This document shows positions 22,230 to 31,625 of a stretch of DNA of 64,000 nucleotides, piece by piece; positions within the stretch are counted from its first letter, which is position 1, and every line of letters starts with the position of its first letter. The stretch is from Nocardia sp. CY41 (GTDB lineage Bacteria; Actinomycetota; Actinomycetes; Mycobacteriales; Mycobacteriaceae), in contig NZ_VUOS01000013.1 in the NCBI RefSeq assembly GCF_009829325.1, positions 1 through 64,000 of the forward strand, written 5' to 3'. The notes under the pieces were generated by a model that was not told the DNA's origin, did not search any database, and saw only the letters and a list, made by a program, of their open reading frames with translations. A program made the translations under genes and the position numbers.

Positions 22230-23282
22230 TCAGCCCGCGGCCGCGTCGCGCAGGTGGGCGCTCTGGGCGATGGCGGCCAATTCCGCGTTGAAGCGGTCGG
22301 CAGCCTCGATGTTGCCCAGGTGGCCGGTGGGCCACACGTGGTACGCGGCCAGGTGGCCTGCTTCGGCGAGCGCATCGGCGATGCGGCGTGACATGCGCTC
22401 GGGCAGCAAGCGGTCGTGGGCTCCGGCGATCACCGTGGTGGGCACGGTCAGGGAGGCGGCGGCCTCGGCGAGGTCCATGTCGGCGAGCGCGGCGGCGTGC
22501 CTGCCGCGCGTGAGCGGTCGGCACGATCGCACGATGCCCAGTGCGAACTCCACCTGATCCGCGGTCGCGTGCGGCGTCATCACGCGGGCCTTGAGCAGCG
22601 CACTGGTGGGCCAGCCGCCCGGCAGCGGGACCGGGGCGGTGAGCAGTGTCTCGGCGACGATCATGGGTATGCGCACGGCGGCTCCCAACACGGTGATCGG
22701 GCGGTCCGCCAGCGTGAGCGGCTTGTTCAGCAGCGGGAGCAGATCGGTGTCGTAGCGAATGTTGCCCGACGTGGTGTTCAGCAGAACGGCGGCCGCGGCC
22801 TGCTTGCGGACCTGCTCCGGATACTGCGCGGCCCAGGCTTGAATGGTGATGCCACCCATGCTGTGGCCGACCAGCACGGCTCGCTGACCGGGGCGGAGCG
22901 TGGCATTCAGCACGGCCGACAGATCGTCGGCCAGCGACTCTTTGCTGGGGGCGGTCTTGCCGAGTTCGCTGGCGCCGTGGCCGCGCTGGTCGTAGCAGAC
23001 CACGCGATACCGGTCGGCGAACGCGTTGATCTGTGGGTTCCAGTACTCGATGCTGCAGCTCCAGCCGTGGATCAGCACGATGACATCGCCTTGGGCGGGG
23101 CCGTAGGCATGTACTCGCAGGCGGGCGCCGTCCTTGGTGGTGACCGGGATGACCGCGTGACGGGCGGTGGGCCTGTTCAACGACGCGGTCCGGAAGGTTC
23201 GGGACCGCAGTCCGGCACGGTAATCGGCGGTGAGCGCACCGTTATGCGCGTCCGCCAGCGTCCTCATCGACTTCGCCAGCAT
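22230..23282 (-). CDS. Alpha/beta hydrolase
   Basis: A 350-residue alpha/beta hydrolase: HGWSCSIEYWNPQ (oxyanion loop), YDQRGHGASE, the nucleophile elbow VGHSMGGITIQ, the acid in IAGAHDRLLPE and the His in WPTGHLGNIEA. AAAGGAG precedes ATG 23282, so the longer frame is rejected. It resembles the esterase/haloperoxidase-like hydrolases frequent in Nocardia and mycobacteria. The substrate is unknown. It stands alone and is divergent from a DUF2752 gene. Confidence 0.88.
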   Translation of the reverse strand: MLAKSMRTLADAHNGALTADYRAGLRSRTFRTASLNRPTARHAVIPVTTKDGARLRVHAYGPAQGDVIVLIHGWSCSIEYWNPQINAFADRYRVVCYDQRGHGASELGKTAPSKESLADDLSAVLNATLRPGQRAVLVGHSMGGITIQAWAAQYPEQVRKQAAAAVLLNTTSGNIRYDTDLLPLLNKPLTLADRPITVLGAAVRIPMIVAETLLTAPVPLPGGWPTSALLKARVMTPHATADQVEFALGIVRSCRPLTRGRHAAALADMDLAEAAASLTVPTTVIAGAHDRLLPERMSRRIADALAEAGHLAAYHVWPTGHLGNIEAADRFNAELAAIAQSAHLRDAAAG

Positions 23283-23523
23283 CGAGCACTCCTTTGTGTT
23301 CACCGTCACCGTACAGTGCAAGCAGCGCTGCTTGCTAGTGTTAGCGCCGTACGACGGTGTTCCTGGTCTATATCGGGGAGTACCCCCGGATTCGATACCC
23401 CAAAAGATCGTTCCGGCAGAAAAAATCGTCAGTGCTTTCTTCAGGTGCGCATCACGGGTGCGCAATCGCAGGACTGCGGCGCTGCCGTGGCGGCCGTCCG
23501 CACTGCCCGGTTACGGTTGATTC

Positions 23524-23982
23524 GTGGACATCGCGCATCCTGCCTCCGGCCCCGTGACGGACCCGGGAACTCAGCCGAGAAGCGGTTGGCGCGGGGCGGC
23601 GCTTCCGCTGCTCGTCGCAGGTCTCGGCGTGGGTGTCGGTGTACTGCTGCACGTCCGTGATCCGCACGTCGAAGGCTCCTACGGCACCTGTCCGGTCTAC
23701 GCGCTGACCGGCTGGTACTGCCCCGGGTGCGGCGGGATGCGCGCGGTGCACAACCTCACCGACGGGCACCTCATCGATGCGTTGCACAGCAACTTGCTCG
23801 CGCTTCCGCTGGTCCTGGCCTTCGCGGTGTGGGTGCTGGATTGGACCGTCCAGGGGTGGCGCGGCCGGAAGATGCGGCTGCCGTCGATCAGCCGAACCAC
23901 CATGTGGACGTTCTTCGCCTTGCTGGCGATCTACACCGTCGTACGGAATACGCCGTGGGGAACCTTGTTTACACCGGTGTAA
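23524..23982 (+). CDS. DUF2752 membrane protein
   Basis: A 152-residue protein with three membrane segments (about residues 25-43, 93-112 and 127-142). The DUF2752 signature CPVYALTGWYCPGCGGMRA lies between the first and second, with a CxxCGG-like metal-binding look, followed by HNLTDGHLIDALHSN. The function of the family is unknown. It is followed after 27 bases by a small acidic protein on the same strand. Confidence 0.9.
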   Translation: MDIAHPASGPVTDPGTQPRSGWRGAALPLLVAGLGVGVGVLLHVRDPHVEGSYGTCPVYALTGWYCPGCGGMRAVHNLTDGHLIDALHSNLLALPLVLAFAVWVLDWTVQGWRGRKMRLPSISRTTMWTFFALLAIYTVVRNTPWGTLFTPV

Positions 23983-24009
23983 CAACCCGGTACGGGGGCA
24001 TCCGAAAGT

Positions 24010-24195
24010 ATGAACGATTCGCTGAAGACCAGGGTGCGGCAGAAGTTGCAGCGCCAGCTCATCGAGGACCCGCGCGATACCGAGCACGACGATCCCCGCC
24101 AGATCGCGGTGGCGACCGATCTGGACGCGCTGGCGAGCGTGCCGGAGGACGATCCGCTCGTCGAGGAACTCGCCGCGCGTTACCTGGTGTTCTGA
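24010..24195 (+). CDS. Small hypothetical protein (61 aa)
   Basis: This short charged protein (MNDSLKTRVRQKLQRQL at the start, VEELAARYLVF at the end) is rich in Asp, Glu, Arg and Leu and predicted helical. Its coding character and position after the DUF2752 gene support a real gene. The ribosome-binding site is weak. No family recognised. Confidence 0.6.
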   Translation: MNDSLKTRVRQKLQRQLIEDPRDTEHDDPRQIAVATDLDALASVPEDDPLVEELAARYLVF

Positions 24196-25542
24196 TCAGG
24201 CCGTCGACGCGCCGCCGTAGGGCGGCAGCTGCGGTAGTCGCTCGGCGAGCAGCCAGCTGTCCCACAGCGGACGCAGCGACACCAGGCTGTAGTGCCCCGC
24301 CAGGTCGGTGAATTCCTCGGTGGTCACCGACGAGTGGCGATAGCGAATGGTCCACTCCCGCAGCAGGTCGAAGAACGTCGAGTCGCCGAGTTCGAGGCGC
24401 AAGGCGTGCAGCGTGAGCGCACCCCGTTTGTAGACACGATCGTCGAACATGCGTTGCGGTCCGGGATCACCGATGACGATGTCCTGGGGCTCGCGGGAGA
24501 GATTGTGGCGCGCGGCGCGGCCCAGCTGATCGGCGGTGGGTCCGCCCGCGGCTTCCGACCAGATCCATTCCGCGTAGCAGGCGAAGCCCTCGTGCAGCCA
24601 GATATCGCGCCACTGGCGGATGGTCAGGCTGTTGCCGAACCACTGATGGGCGAGCTCGTGCGCGACCAGTCGTTCGGCGCCGCGGCGGCCGTCGCAGTGG
24701 TTGGCGCCGAAGATGGACAGGCCCTGCGCCTCGATCGGGATCTCCAGCTCGTCGTCGGTGACGACCACGGTGTAGTCCGCGAACGGGTACGGGCCGAACC
24801 TCTCGCTGAAAACCTCGAGCATCCTCGGCTGACGCGCGAAGTCGTGATCGAAGTTCCCCCGCAGCCGCGGGGGCAGGATCGCGTGCATCGGCACCGCGGA
24901 ATGTGAGGAATCGATGCGGTGCCTGCGATAGTGACCGATCTGGATGGTGGCCAGGTAGCTCGACATCGGTTCGGGCTGCTCGTAGACCCACGTGGTCTGA
25001 CTGGACTTGCTCTGCTTGCGCACCAGGGTTCCGTTGGCCACCGCGTGATACGGCGAATCGGTGGTGATCGAGATCCGATAGCTGGCCTTGGAACTCGGGT
25101 GGTCGTCGCACGGGAACCAGGAGGCCGCGCCGTTGGGCTGGCTGGCCACGAGCGCGCCTTCGGTGAGTTCTTCCCACCCGACCTCGCCCCACGGCCCGCG
25201 CACCGGTTTCGGCGTGCCGCCGTACTGCACCACCAGCGAGAGCACGCCACCCGCCGGGATCCGCTGCTGCGGCGTGATCACCAGTTTGCCGTGCTGATGG
25301 GTGTACTTCGCGGCCTTGGCGCCGTTGACCGACACCTTCGAGACGCTCAGCGCCTGGGAGAGATCGAGTGCGAACCGGGGGCGCACCTCGGTGGTCACCG
25401 CCGTGATCGCGGCGCGGCCGGTGAGCCGGTTGGCGGAGACCCGATAGGCCAGCTCCAGCTCGTATCGGGAGACCCGATACCCACGGTTGCCGTTCTGCGG
25501 CAGGTACTCGTCGATGGGGGCTTCGTAGAACTTGCCCGTCAT
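24196..25542 (-). CDS. M1-family zinc metallopeptidase (aminopeptidase)
   Basis: A 448-residue M1 peptidase, shorter than aminopeptidase N (about 850) and matching the compact actinobacterial form: an N-terminal beta domain (about 20-215), then the catalytic domain with HELAHQWFG (HExxH) and WLHEGFACYAEW supplying the third zinc ligand Glu. The usual GAMEN exopeptidase motif is replaced by PIEAQGLSIFG. The ATG shares a base with the stop of the upstream Pls/PosA-type NRPS, so it is translated in coupling with it. Zinc exopeptidases that degrade epsilon-poly-lysine are known from polylysine producers, so trimming or self-protection is a reasonable inference. Confidence 0.9.
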   Translation of the reverse strand: MTGKFYEAPIDEYLPQNGNRGYRVSRYELELAYRVSANRLTGRAAITAVTTEVRPRFALDLSQALSVSKVSVNGAKAAKYTHQHGKLVITPQQRIPAGGVLSLVVQYGGTPKPVRGPWGEVGWEELTEGALVASQPNGAASWFPCDDHPSSKASYRISITTDSPYHAVANGTLVRKQSKSSQTTWVYEQPEPMSSYLATIQIGHYRRHRIDSSHSAVPMHAILPPRLRGNFDHDFARQPRMLEVFSERFGPYPFADYTVVVTDDELEIPIEAQGLSIFGANHCDGRRGAERLVAHELAHQWFGNSLTIRQWRDIWLHEGFACYAEWIWSEAAGGPTADQLGRAARHNLSREPQDIVIGDPGPQRMFDDRVYKRGALTLHALRLELGDSTFFDLLREWTIRYRHSSVTTEEFTDLAGHYSLVSLRPLWDSWLLAERLPQLPPYGGASTA

Positions 25543-28500
25543 CAGCGCGCCCCGGGGTCGCCCGTGAACCAGGGCGCGATCGGGTTGCCCCACCAGCGCG
25601 TCGCGGCGGGCACCGCGTCACCGCGCATGACCAGGGAGGCCGGGCCGATGGTCGCGCCGTCGCCGAGCGCCGAGGCGGGCAACGCCACGCAGTGCGGACC
25701 GAGGGTGGCGCCCGCGCCGAGGGTGACGGTGTCCATGGCCATGATCCGGTCGTGGAACAGATGGGTCTGCACCACACAGCCGCGTTCCACGGTCGCGCCG
25801 TCGCCGAGAGTCACCAGGTCCGCCTCCGGTAGCCAGTAGGACTCGCACCATACCCCGCGCCCGATCTCGGCGCCGAGGCCGCGAAGCCAGAGGTTCAGTA
25901 CGGGCGTCCCGGTCGCCGCGCGCGCGAACCACGGCGCGGCAACCGTTTCCACGAAGGTGTCGGATACCTCGTTACGCCAGACGAACGAGCTCCACAGCGG
26001 ATGCTCCCCGGTGCGTATCCGCCCGACCAGCAACCATTTGGCGGCCACGGCGCTCGCTCCCGCGACGGCGCCTGCGGCCAGCAGCACCACTCCGCTGAGC
26101 AGCCCGGCGGCGAGGTGGCCGAAGGTGTGCGCGAGCCACGCGAGGGTGCACAGCACGCCGAGTCCGATCGCGAAGGTCACCAGCACCGGGAGCAAGCGGC
26201 AGGTCTCGACGAGGGCGCGGGCGACGCGCAGGCGGGCCGGTGGATCGAAGGTGCGCGCGGTGTCGGCGTTCTCCGCCGCGCGGCGCAGCCGGACCGGCGG
26301 GCTGCCCAGCCAGGACGAGCCCGGCTTGGCCTTGGACGGCGCCGCCGACAGCACCGCGACCAGCCCGTTCTTCGGGACCCGGCGGCCGGGGGCGGTCATT
26401 CCGGAATTCCCGAGGAAGGCGCGCTTGCCGACCTTCGCCGCACCGATGTGCAGCCAGCCTCCGCCGAGTTCGTAACCGGCGATCATGGTGTCGTCGGCCA
26501 GGAAGGCCCCGTCGGCGACGGTGGTGAACTTCGGCAGCAACAGCACCGTGGACGCCTCCACGCTCTTGCCCACTTTCGCGCCGAGCAAGCGCAGCCACAC
26601 GGGGGTGAGCAGGCTGGCGTACAGCGGGAACAGGAAAGTGCGCGCGGAGTCCAGCAACCGCTCGGTGGCCCATGCCTGCCAGCCGACGCGGCTGCGCACC
26701 GGGTGGTAACCCTCGGTCAGGCCGATGCTCAGCAGGCGGACCGCGACGATGGTCGCCGCCGCGTAGACGCCCAGGCTGAGCAGCGTGGCGAGGGGGAGGA
26801 CGGCGAACGCGCGCGCGGCGCCGCCCGCCAGGGTGCGGGTGTCGCGAACGAACCAGGCCAGGAACGTGCCACCGGCGCCGATGCCGAGAATGGGCACGGC
26901 GGCCAACGCCATCGACGTGACGCCGAAGATCGCGACCCAGTGCCGGGCTCGATCGGGCGTGTGCGCGGGCCAGCGGTGCTGGGCCTTGCCGACCTTCACC
27001 GCGGGCGAACCGGCCCATTCCTGTTCGGCCTTCACCTTGCCTGACACCGCCGAACCGGGCGCCACCTCGGCGTTCCTGCCGATCTTCGTGCCGGGTAGCA
27101 GAATCGAACGCGAGCCGACCACCGCGCCGGGGCCGACGGTGATCGGACCCAGATGCACCACGTCGCCGTCGATCCAGTATCCGGACAGGTCGACTTCCGG
27201 TTCCACGCTGCATCCGTCGCCGAGCTCGAGCATGCCCGTGACCGGCGGAAGGCTGTGCAGGTCGACGCCCTTGCCGATCTTCGCGCCGAGTGCGCGAGCG
27301 AACGGCACCATCCACGGCGCTCCGGACAGGTTCTCGGCGCCGCTGGCCTCGGAGAGACGGACGGCCGCCCACAGCCGTAGATGCATCGAACCGCCGCGCG
27401 GATAGCGGCCCGGCCGGATGCCGCGCAGCAGCAGCCGCGCGCCGGCCACGCAGATCGCCATGCGGCCGGGCGGTGAGATGAACAGCAGGAACGCGGCCAG
27501 CGTCCACCACCAGGACAGCTGCGGCAGCCACGGCAGCGAGCCGGACCAGGCGGCGATGTTGCCGACGATCGCCAGCCAGGTCAGCCACTGCAGGCCGGTG
27601 AGCGTGGTGAGCGGGATGGTGGCGAGCACCTGCGCGGCTTGCGCGAGCACCGGCGTGGGCCGCACCGTCCGCTCGGCGACCGCCACCGCGGGCGTGGTCT
27701 GCTCCAGCAGGTCGGCCAGCGCGCCGAGGCGAGGATGGTCGTAGACGTCGGCGACGGCGATCTGTGGATACCGTTCGCGCAGCGCGGTGACCAGCTGCGC
27801 CGCCGCGAGCGAACCGCCGCCCAGGTCGAAGAAGTCCGCGTCGAGGTCGCTCGCCTCCGCGCCGAGAATGGCGTCCCACAGTCCGGCGACCCACAGGGCC
27901 GTGCCGGTCAGCTCGTTGTCGTCGTCCTCGGCGGCGTTGGGCAGAGGCCACGGCAGCGCGTCCCGGTCGACCTTGCCGGAGGTACGGGTGGGCAGCTCGT
28001 CGACCACCGCGAGCCGGGGCACCAGCGGCGCCGGGAGACGCTCGGCGAGGACGGCGCGCGCGGCCTTGGCATCGAAGTCCGGGCCGGGCCCGGTCAGATA
28101 GCCGACCAGGAGCTTGTTGCCCGCCTTGGTGGTTCGAATGGCCGCCGCCGCGCCCGTGACGCCGGGCAGATGCTGCAGAGCGTTGTCGATCTCGCCGAGT
28201 TCGATGCGCCGTCCACCCAGCTTGATCTGATCGTCCGCGCGGCCGAGGAAAACGAGGCCGACGCTGTCGTTGCGCACCAGGTCGCCGCTGCGGTATGCGC
28301 GCTCCCAGCCGACGGAGGCCAGTGGCGCGTATTTCTCGGCGTCCTTGACCGGGTCGAGATAGCGCGCAAGACCGACGCCGCCGATCACCAATTCCCCGGA
28401 TTCGCCCTCGGCCACCGGGTTACCCGCCTGGTCCACCACGACCAGGTCCCAGCCGTTGAGCGGCAGGCCGATCCGGACCGGCCACCCGCCGTCCAACCGT

Positions 28501-29471
28501 GCGGCGCAGGCGACGACCGTGGCTTCGGTGGGGCCGTAGGTGTTCCAGACCTCGCGCGCCGAATCGCCGTTGCCCGCGAGACGTTCGGCGAGTTCCGGCG
28601 GGACGGCCTCGCCGCCGAAGATGAGCAGGCGCACCGCCTCCAGGGCCTCGACCGGCCAGGTCGCCGCCAGGGTCGGGACGGTCGAGACCACGCTGATCTC
28701 CCGCCGCACCAGCCAGGGGCCGAGATCCGCGCCGGTGCGCACCAATTCGCGCGGGGCAGGCACCAGGCATGCGCCGTTGCGCCAGGCCAGCCACATCTCC
28801 TCGCAGGACGCGTCGAACGCGACCGAGAGCCCCGCGAGTACCCGGTCACCGGGACCGATCGGAGCGTCGCGGAGGAACAGGTCGGCTTCGGCGTCGACGA
28901 AGGCGGCCGCGTTGCGGTGGGTGACGGCAACGCCTTTCGGCGTGCCGGTGGAACCGGAGGTGAAGATGATCCAGGCGTCGTCGCCGGGGCTGGGCAGTGT
29001 CGACCAGGTCTGCTCGCGCTGCTGCTCGGCCGCGCGGATGCCCGCGGCCGTGGTCTGGATGCCCGCCGCGGTCACGATCGCGGTGACCTGCGCCTCGCCG
29101 AAGACCAGCTGCGCGCGCTCGTCCGGGTCGTCGGCGTCGACCGGCACGTACGCGGCGCCGGAGTACAGGACGGCGAGGATGGTCACGTAGAGGCCGCGGG
29201 TGCCCGACGGCATGCGCACGCCCACCCGATCGCCCGGTCGCACGCCCGCCGTGGCGAGACGAGCCATGGTCTTCTCGATCTCGACGACCAGCTCCAGATA
29301 GGACAGCGCCACGTCGCCGTCATCGATGGCGGGGGCGTCGGGATGGGCGAGCGCCGTCGCGGTCAGGATGTCGACGAGCGTTCTCGGTTCGGGTGCGTGG
29401 TCGCCGCGCGACAACGGGCGCGCCGGCGCGTCGACGTCTGTCTCGAGCATGGTGCTCTGCGCACCTCCCAT
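25542..29471 (-). CDS. Pls/PosA-family membrane NRPS (poly-amino-acid synthetase-like)
   Basis: A 1309-residue single-module enzyme. The adenylation domain (about 30-520) has FTSGSTGTPKG, YGPTEATVV, YRSGDLVR, GRADDQIKLGGRRIELGEID and TSGKVDRDALP. A carrier domain (about 530-605) has FFDLGGGSLAA. There is no condensation domain; instead, six hydrophobic segments alternate with three tandem hexapeptide-repeat-like (LbH) domains (about 770-860, 990-1090 and 1230-1300). This is the layout and length of Streptomyces epsilon-poly-L-lysine synthetase. FDASCEEMW places Asp at position 235 and Glu at 239 by GrsA numbering, fitting a diamino acid. Met8 (29450) is an alternative start. An M1 peptidase is coupled downstream. 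Confidence 0.9.
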   Translation of the reverse strand: MGGAQSTMLETDVDAPARPLSRGDHAPEPRTLVDILTATALAHPDAPAIDDGDVALSYLELVVEIEKTMARLATAGVRPGDRVGVRMPSGTRGLYVTILAVLYSGAAYVPVDADDPDERAQLVFGEAQVTAIVTAAGIQTTAAGIRAAEQQREQTWSTLPSPGDDAWIIFTSGSTGTPKGVAVTHRNAAAFVDAEADLFLRDAPIGPGDRVLAGLSVAFDASCEEMWLAWRNGACLVPAPRELVRTGADLGPWLVRREISVVSTVPTLAATWPVEALEAVRLLIFGGEAVPPELAERLAGNGDSAREVWNTYGPTEATVVACAARLDGGWPVRIGLPLNGWDLVVVDQAGNPVAEGESGELVIGGVGLARYLDPVKDAEKYAPLASVGWERAYRSGDLVRNDSVGLVFLGRADDQIKLGGRRIELGEIDNALQHLPGVTGAAAAIRTTKAGNKLLVGYLTGPGPDFDAKAARAVLAERLPAPLVPRLAVVDELPTRTSGKVDRDALPWPLPNAAEDDDNELTGTALWVAGLWDAILGAEASDLDADFFDLGGGSLAAAQLVTALRERYPQIAVADVYDHPRLGALADLLEQTTPAVAVAERTVRPTPVLAQAAQVLATIPLTTLTGLQWLTWLAIVGNIAAWSGSLPWLPQLSWWWTLAAFLLFISPPGRMAICVAGARLLLRGIRPGRYPRGGSMHLRLWAAVRLSEASGAENLSGAPWMVPFARALGAKIGKGVDLHSLPPVTGMLELGDGCSVEPEVDLSGYWIDGDVVHLGPITVGPGAVVGSRSILLPGTKIGRNAEVAPGSAVSGKVKAEQEWAGSPAVKVGKAQHRWPAHTPDRARHWVAIFGVTSMALAAVPILGIGAGGTFLAWFVRDTRTLAGGAARAFAVLPLATLLSLGVYAAATIVAVRLLSIGLTEGYHPVRSRVGWQAWATERLLDSARTFLFPLYASLLTPVWLRLLGAKVGKSVEASTVLLLPKFTTVADGAFLADDTMIAGYELGGGWLHIGAAKVGKRAFLGNSGMTAPGRRVPKNGLVAVLSAAPSKAKPGSSWLGSPPVRLRRAAENADTARTFDPPARLRVARALVETCRLLPVLVTFAIGLGVLCTLAWLAHTFGHLAAGLLSGVVLLAAGAVAGASAVAAKWLLVGRIRTGEHPLWSSFVWRNEVSDTFVETVAAPWFARAATGTPVLNLWLRGLGAEIGRGVWCESYWLPEADLVTLGDGATVERGCVVQTHLFHDRIMAMDTVTLGAGATLGPHCVALPASALGDGATIGPASLVMRGDAVPAATRWWGNPIAPWFTGDPGAR

Positions 29472-30116
29472 CGACTTGCCTCACACTTTCGGCCTTGTTG
29501 TGTCATATCTGGGTTACCAAAGGGCAAACGCCACGATGGCCAGTTGTCCACGGTACCCGGGGTTGTCGTCGTTTGTTGTTCACCGGACCGGTCGCCGGAT
29601 CGGCCGGTGGCGTGCTCGTTGTTGCAGGTGGGCCGGGTATTTGCCGCTCCGGCAGGGCAACCCGCTGGTCGGGGGTTCGCCCTCGGGTTCGCCGGGAGAT
29701 CGCTGGATCGAAAGTGTGATTCCGCTCATCGAAGCGGCGCGAACTCCGCCTTGTGTCCGGGCTCGCGGCGACGCATGTTTCAACCGGTCGCGGAGGGAGT
29801 CCGAGCAGCCCGACGCCGATCGGGTCGGAAGGCCGAAGCGGGCTCGACGAGGGCGCCAGGAAGTCACACCGCGCGCAATCGCACTCGCGTCGGCGTCGCA
29901 TCGGCCCATCGGTAACCGCCGAGCGAACCGAGCGGGGTATGCCGTCCGCGCGGGAGCCGGAGGCCGAGCGACACGACGAATCCCGCGGCGGGCGCGGCTC
30001 GCGTGTCATCCTGGGGGTGCTTGTAATGACTCGCGCGCGGTGGTTATCTCCACGCGGTGCTCATGGGGACTCGGGGTCGAGCGTGGTTGACAGTGCCGGG
30101 GCGCTTCTGCCACTCT
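29472..30116. other. Long intergenic region, no gene seen
   Basis: About 640 bases between the divergent Pls/PosA-type gene and the SAM-IV riboswitch. Frames on both strands are Arg-rich and lack family features. It must hold the promoters of both units. Confidence 0.4.
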
Positions 30117-30119
30117 CGG

Positions 30120-30238
30120 GTCAGGTCATGAGTGCCAGCGCGAAGCCCCGGCTTGCTGGCCGGCAACCCTCCTCCGCGGTGGGGTGCTCCGGGTGACGAC
30201 CCGGCCGCCGCCCGACCGGGCGCGGCAAGCGCGGGCTC
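30120..30238 (+). ncRNA. SAM-IV riboswitch
   Basis: The segment contains the conserved SAM-IV core in order: GGTCATGAGTGCCAGC at 30124-30139, GCCCCGGCTTGCTGGCCGG, GCAACCCTCC, CGCGGTGGGGTGC, CCGGGTGACGACC closing P1 with the opening GGTC, and the downstream GCGGCAAGCGCGGG. SAM-IV aptamers occur almost only in actinobacteria and bind S-adenosylmethionine, shutting off sulphur-amino-acid genes. It lies directly upstream of a class V aminotransferase gene. The first possible start codon (30240) abuts its 3' end, so control of translation is likely. Confidence 0.9.
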
Positions 30239-30284
30239 GATGAATCATTCGATCGCGGGTCCTCTAGCCGACGGGATTCACGTG

Positions 30285-31604
30285 ATGACTACTGCTGTCG
30301 ACAACACCTGTGCCGCCCTCGCCCGAGTCTCCGGTGACGAACTGCGCGTGCCCTTGGTGCAGGGCGGAACCGCCACCTACGCCAACTTCGACTACGCGGC
30401 AAGCGCACCGGCATTGGCCCAGGTCACCGACCGGGTGCAGCAGCTGCTGCCGTTCTACGCCAGCGTGCATCGCGGCGCGGGGTACGCCTCCCGGATCTCC
30501 ACCGAGTGCTACGAGGCCGCCCGCGGGTCGGTCTCCCGCTTCCTCGACGCCGCCGACGATCAGGTGGTGGTCTTCACCCGCAACACCACCGACTCGCTGA
30601 ACCTGCTCGCGTCCTGCGTCCCCGGCGACACGGTCGTGCTCGACATCGAGCACCATGCCAACTTCCTGCCCTGGACCAGGCGAGGCAGGCGCGTGGTGCA
30701 GGCCGCCGACACGGTCGAGGAGACCATCGGCAGGCTGGTCGCCGAACTGTGCAGCAGGCCCGCCGCATTGCTCGCGGTGACCGGTGCGTCGAACGTGACC
30801 GGCGAGGTGCTGCCGCTGGAGCGGCTGGCCACCATCGCGCACCAGTGCGGCGCCCGGATCCTCGTGGACGCGGCTCAGCTGGCGCCGCATCGGCGGATCA
30901 GTCTGCGCGACACCGGGATCGACTATCTGGCGTTCTCCGGGCACAAGCTCTACGCGCCGTTCGGCGCGGGTGTGCTGGTGGGCAAGCGGGATTGGCTCGA
31001 CGCGGCTCGGCCCTATCTGGCGGGCGGCGGCGCGGTCCGCGAGGTGCGCACCGACGAGGCCGAATGGGCGCAGGCGCCGCAGCGGCACGAAGCCGGGTCG
31101 CCGAACGTGCTCGGTGCCGCAGCCTTGGCCGCCGCCTGTGATGCGCTCTGTGCCATCGACGCCGAAACCCTTGCCGCGCAAGAACACCGGCTCGCCGACC
31201 GCCTGCGCGACGGCTTGGCCGCGATTGCCGGCGTCCGGTTGTTGCGCATCTGGATCGACAGCATCGACTCCGTCGGCATCGTCGCGTTCACCCTCGACGA
31301 CTTCGCTCCCGGCCACGTCGCCGCCTATCTCTCCGCCGAACACGGCATCGGCGTCCGCGACGGTCGTTTCTGCGCCCACCCCCTGCTCACCCGCCTCGGC
31401 TTGGACGGCGCGCTGCGCGCCAGCATCGGCCTCGGCACCACGTCAGCCGACGTGGACCGCCTGATCGAGGCGATCGCCACCCTCGCGCGCACGGGCCCCA
31501 CCTGGAATTACGCCGCCGAGAACGGCGTCTGGAATCCCACCCCGGAAACGCGCCCCTTCACCTCCACCGCGCCCACCGGCGCGGCTCCCTGCCTCGTCGG
31601 CTGA
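30285..31604 (+). CDS. Class V aminotransferase (cysteine desulfurase/selenocysteine lyase-like)
   Basis: A 439-residue PLP enzyme of the SufS/NifS fold: NFDYAASAPAL at the N-terminus, HRGAGYASRISTECYEAAR, FTRNTTDSLNLLA (PLP phosphate site), LDIEHHANFLPW, LVDAAQLAPHR (PLP Asp and Gln), and the lysine in FSGHKLYAPFGAG. A SufS-type catalytic Cys loop near the C-terminus is not obvious; the nearby Cys is in DGRFCAHPLL. It is preceded by a SAM-IV riboswitch, so it probably serves sulphur amino acid metabolism (cysteine or methionine supply) instead of bulk Fe-S assembly. ATG 30285 is chosen; ATG 30240, just after the aptamer, is an in-frame alternative. Confidence 0.85.
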   Translation: MTTAVDNTCAALARVSGDELRVPLVQGGTATYANFDYAASAPALAQVTDRVQQLLPFYASVHRGAGYASRISTECYEAARGSVSRFLDAADDQVVVFTRNTTDSLNLLASCVPGDTVVLDIEHHANFLPWTRRGRRVVQAADTVEETIGRLVAELCSRPAALLAVTGASNVTGEVLPLERLATIAHQCGARILVDAAQLAPHRRISLRDTGIDYLAFSGHKLYAPFGAGVLVGKRDWLDAARPYLAGGGAVREVRTDEAEWAQAPQRHEAGSPNVLGAAALAAACDALCAIDAETLAAQEHRLADRLRDGLAAIAGVRLLRIWIDSIDSVGIVAFTLDDFAPGHVAAYLSAEHGIGVRDGRFCAHPLLTRLGLDGALRASIGLGTTSADVDRLIEAIATLARTGPTWNYAAENGVWNPTPETRPFTSTAPTGAAPCLVG

Positions 31605-31625
31605 GGACGCCCGCACTCCGCGGGG

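Noticed and set aside
27639..29915. Very long plus-strand frame opposite the Pls/PosA-type gene
   Set aside because: It is the antisense shadow of a well-supported gene. High GC third positions keep the opposite frame open, and its translation has no family features.
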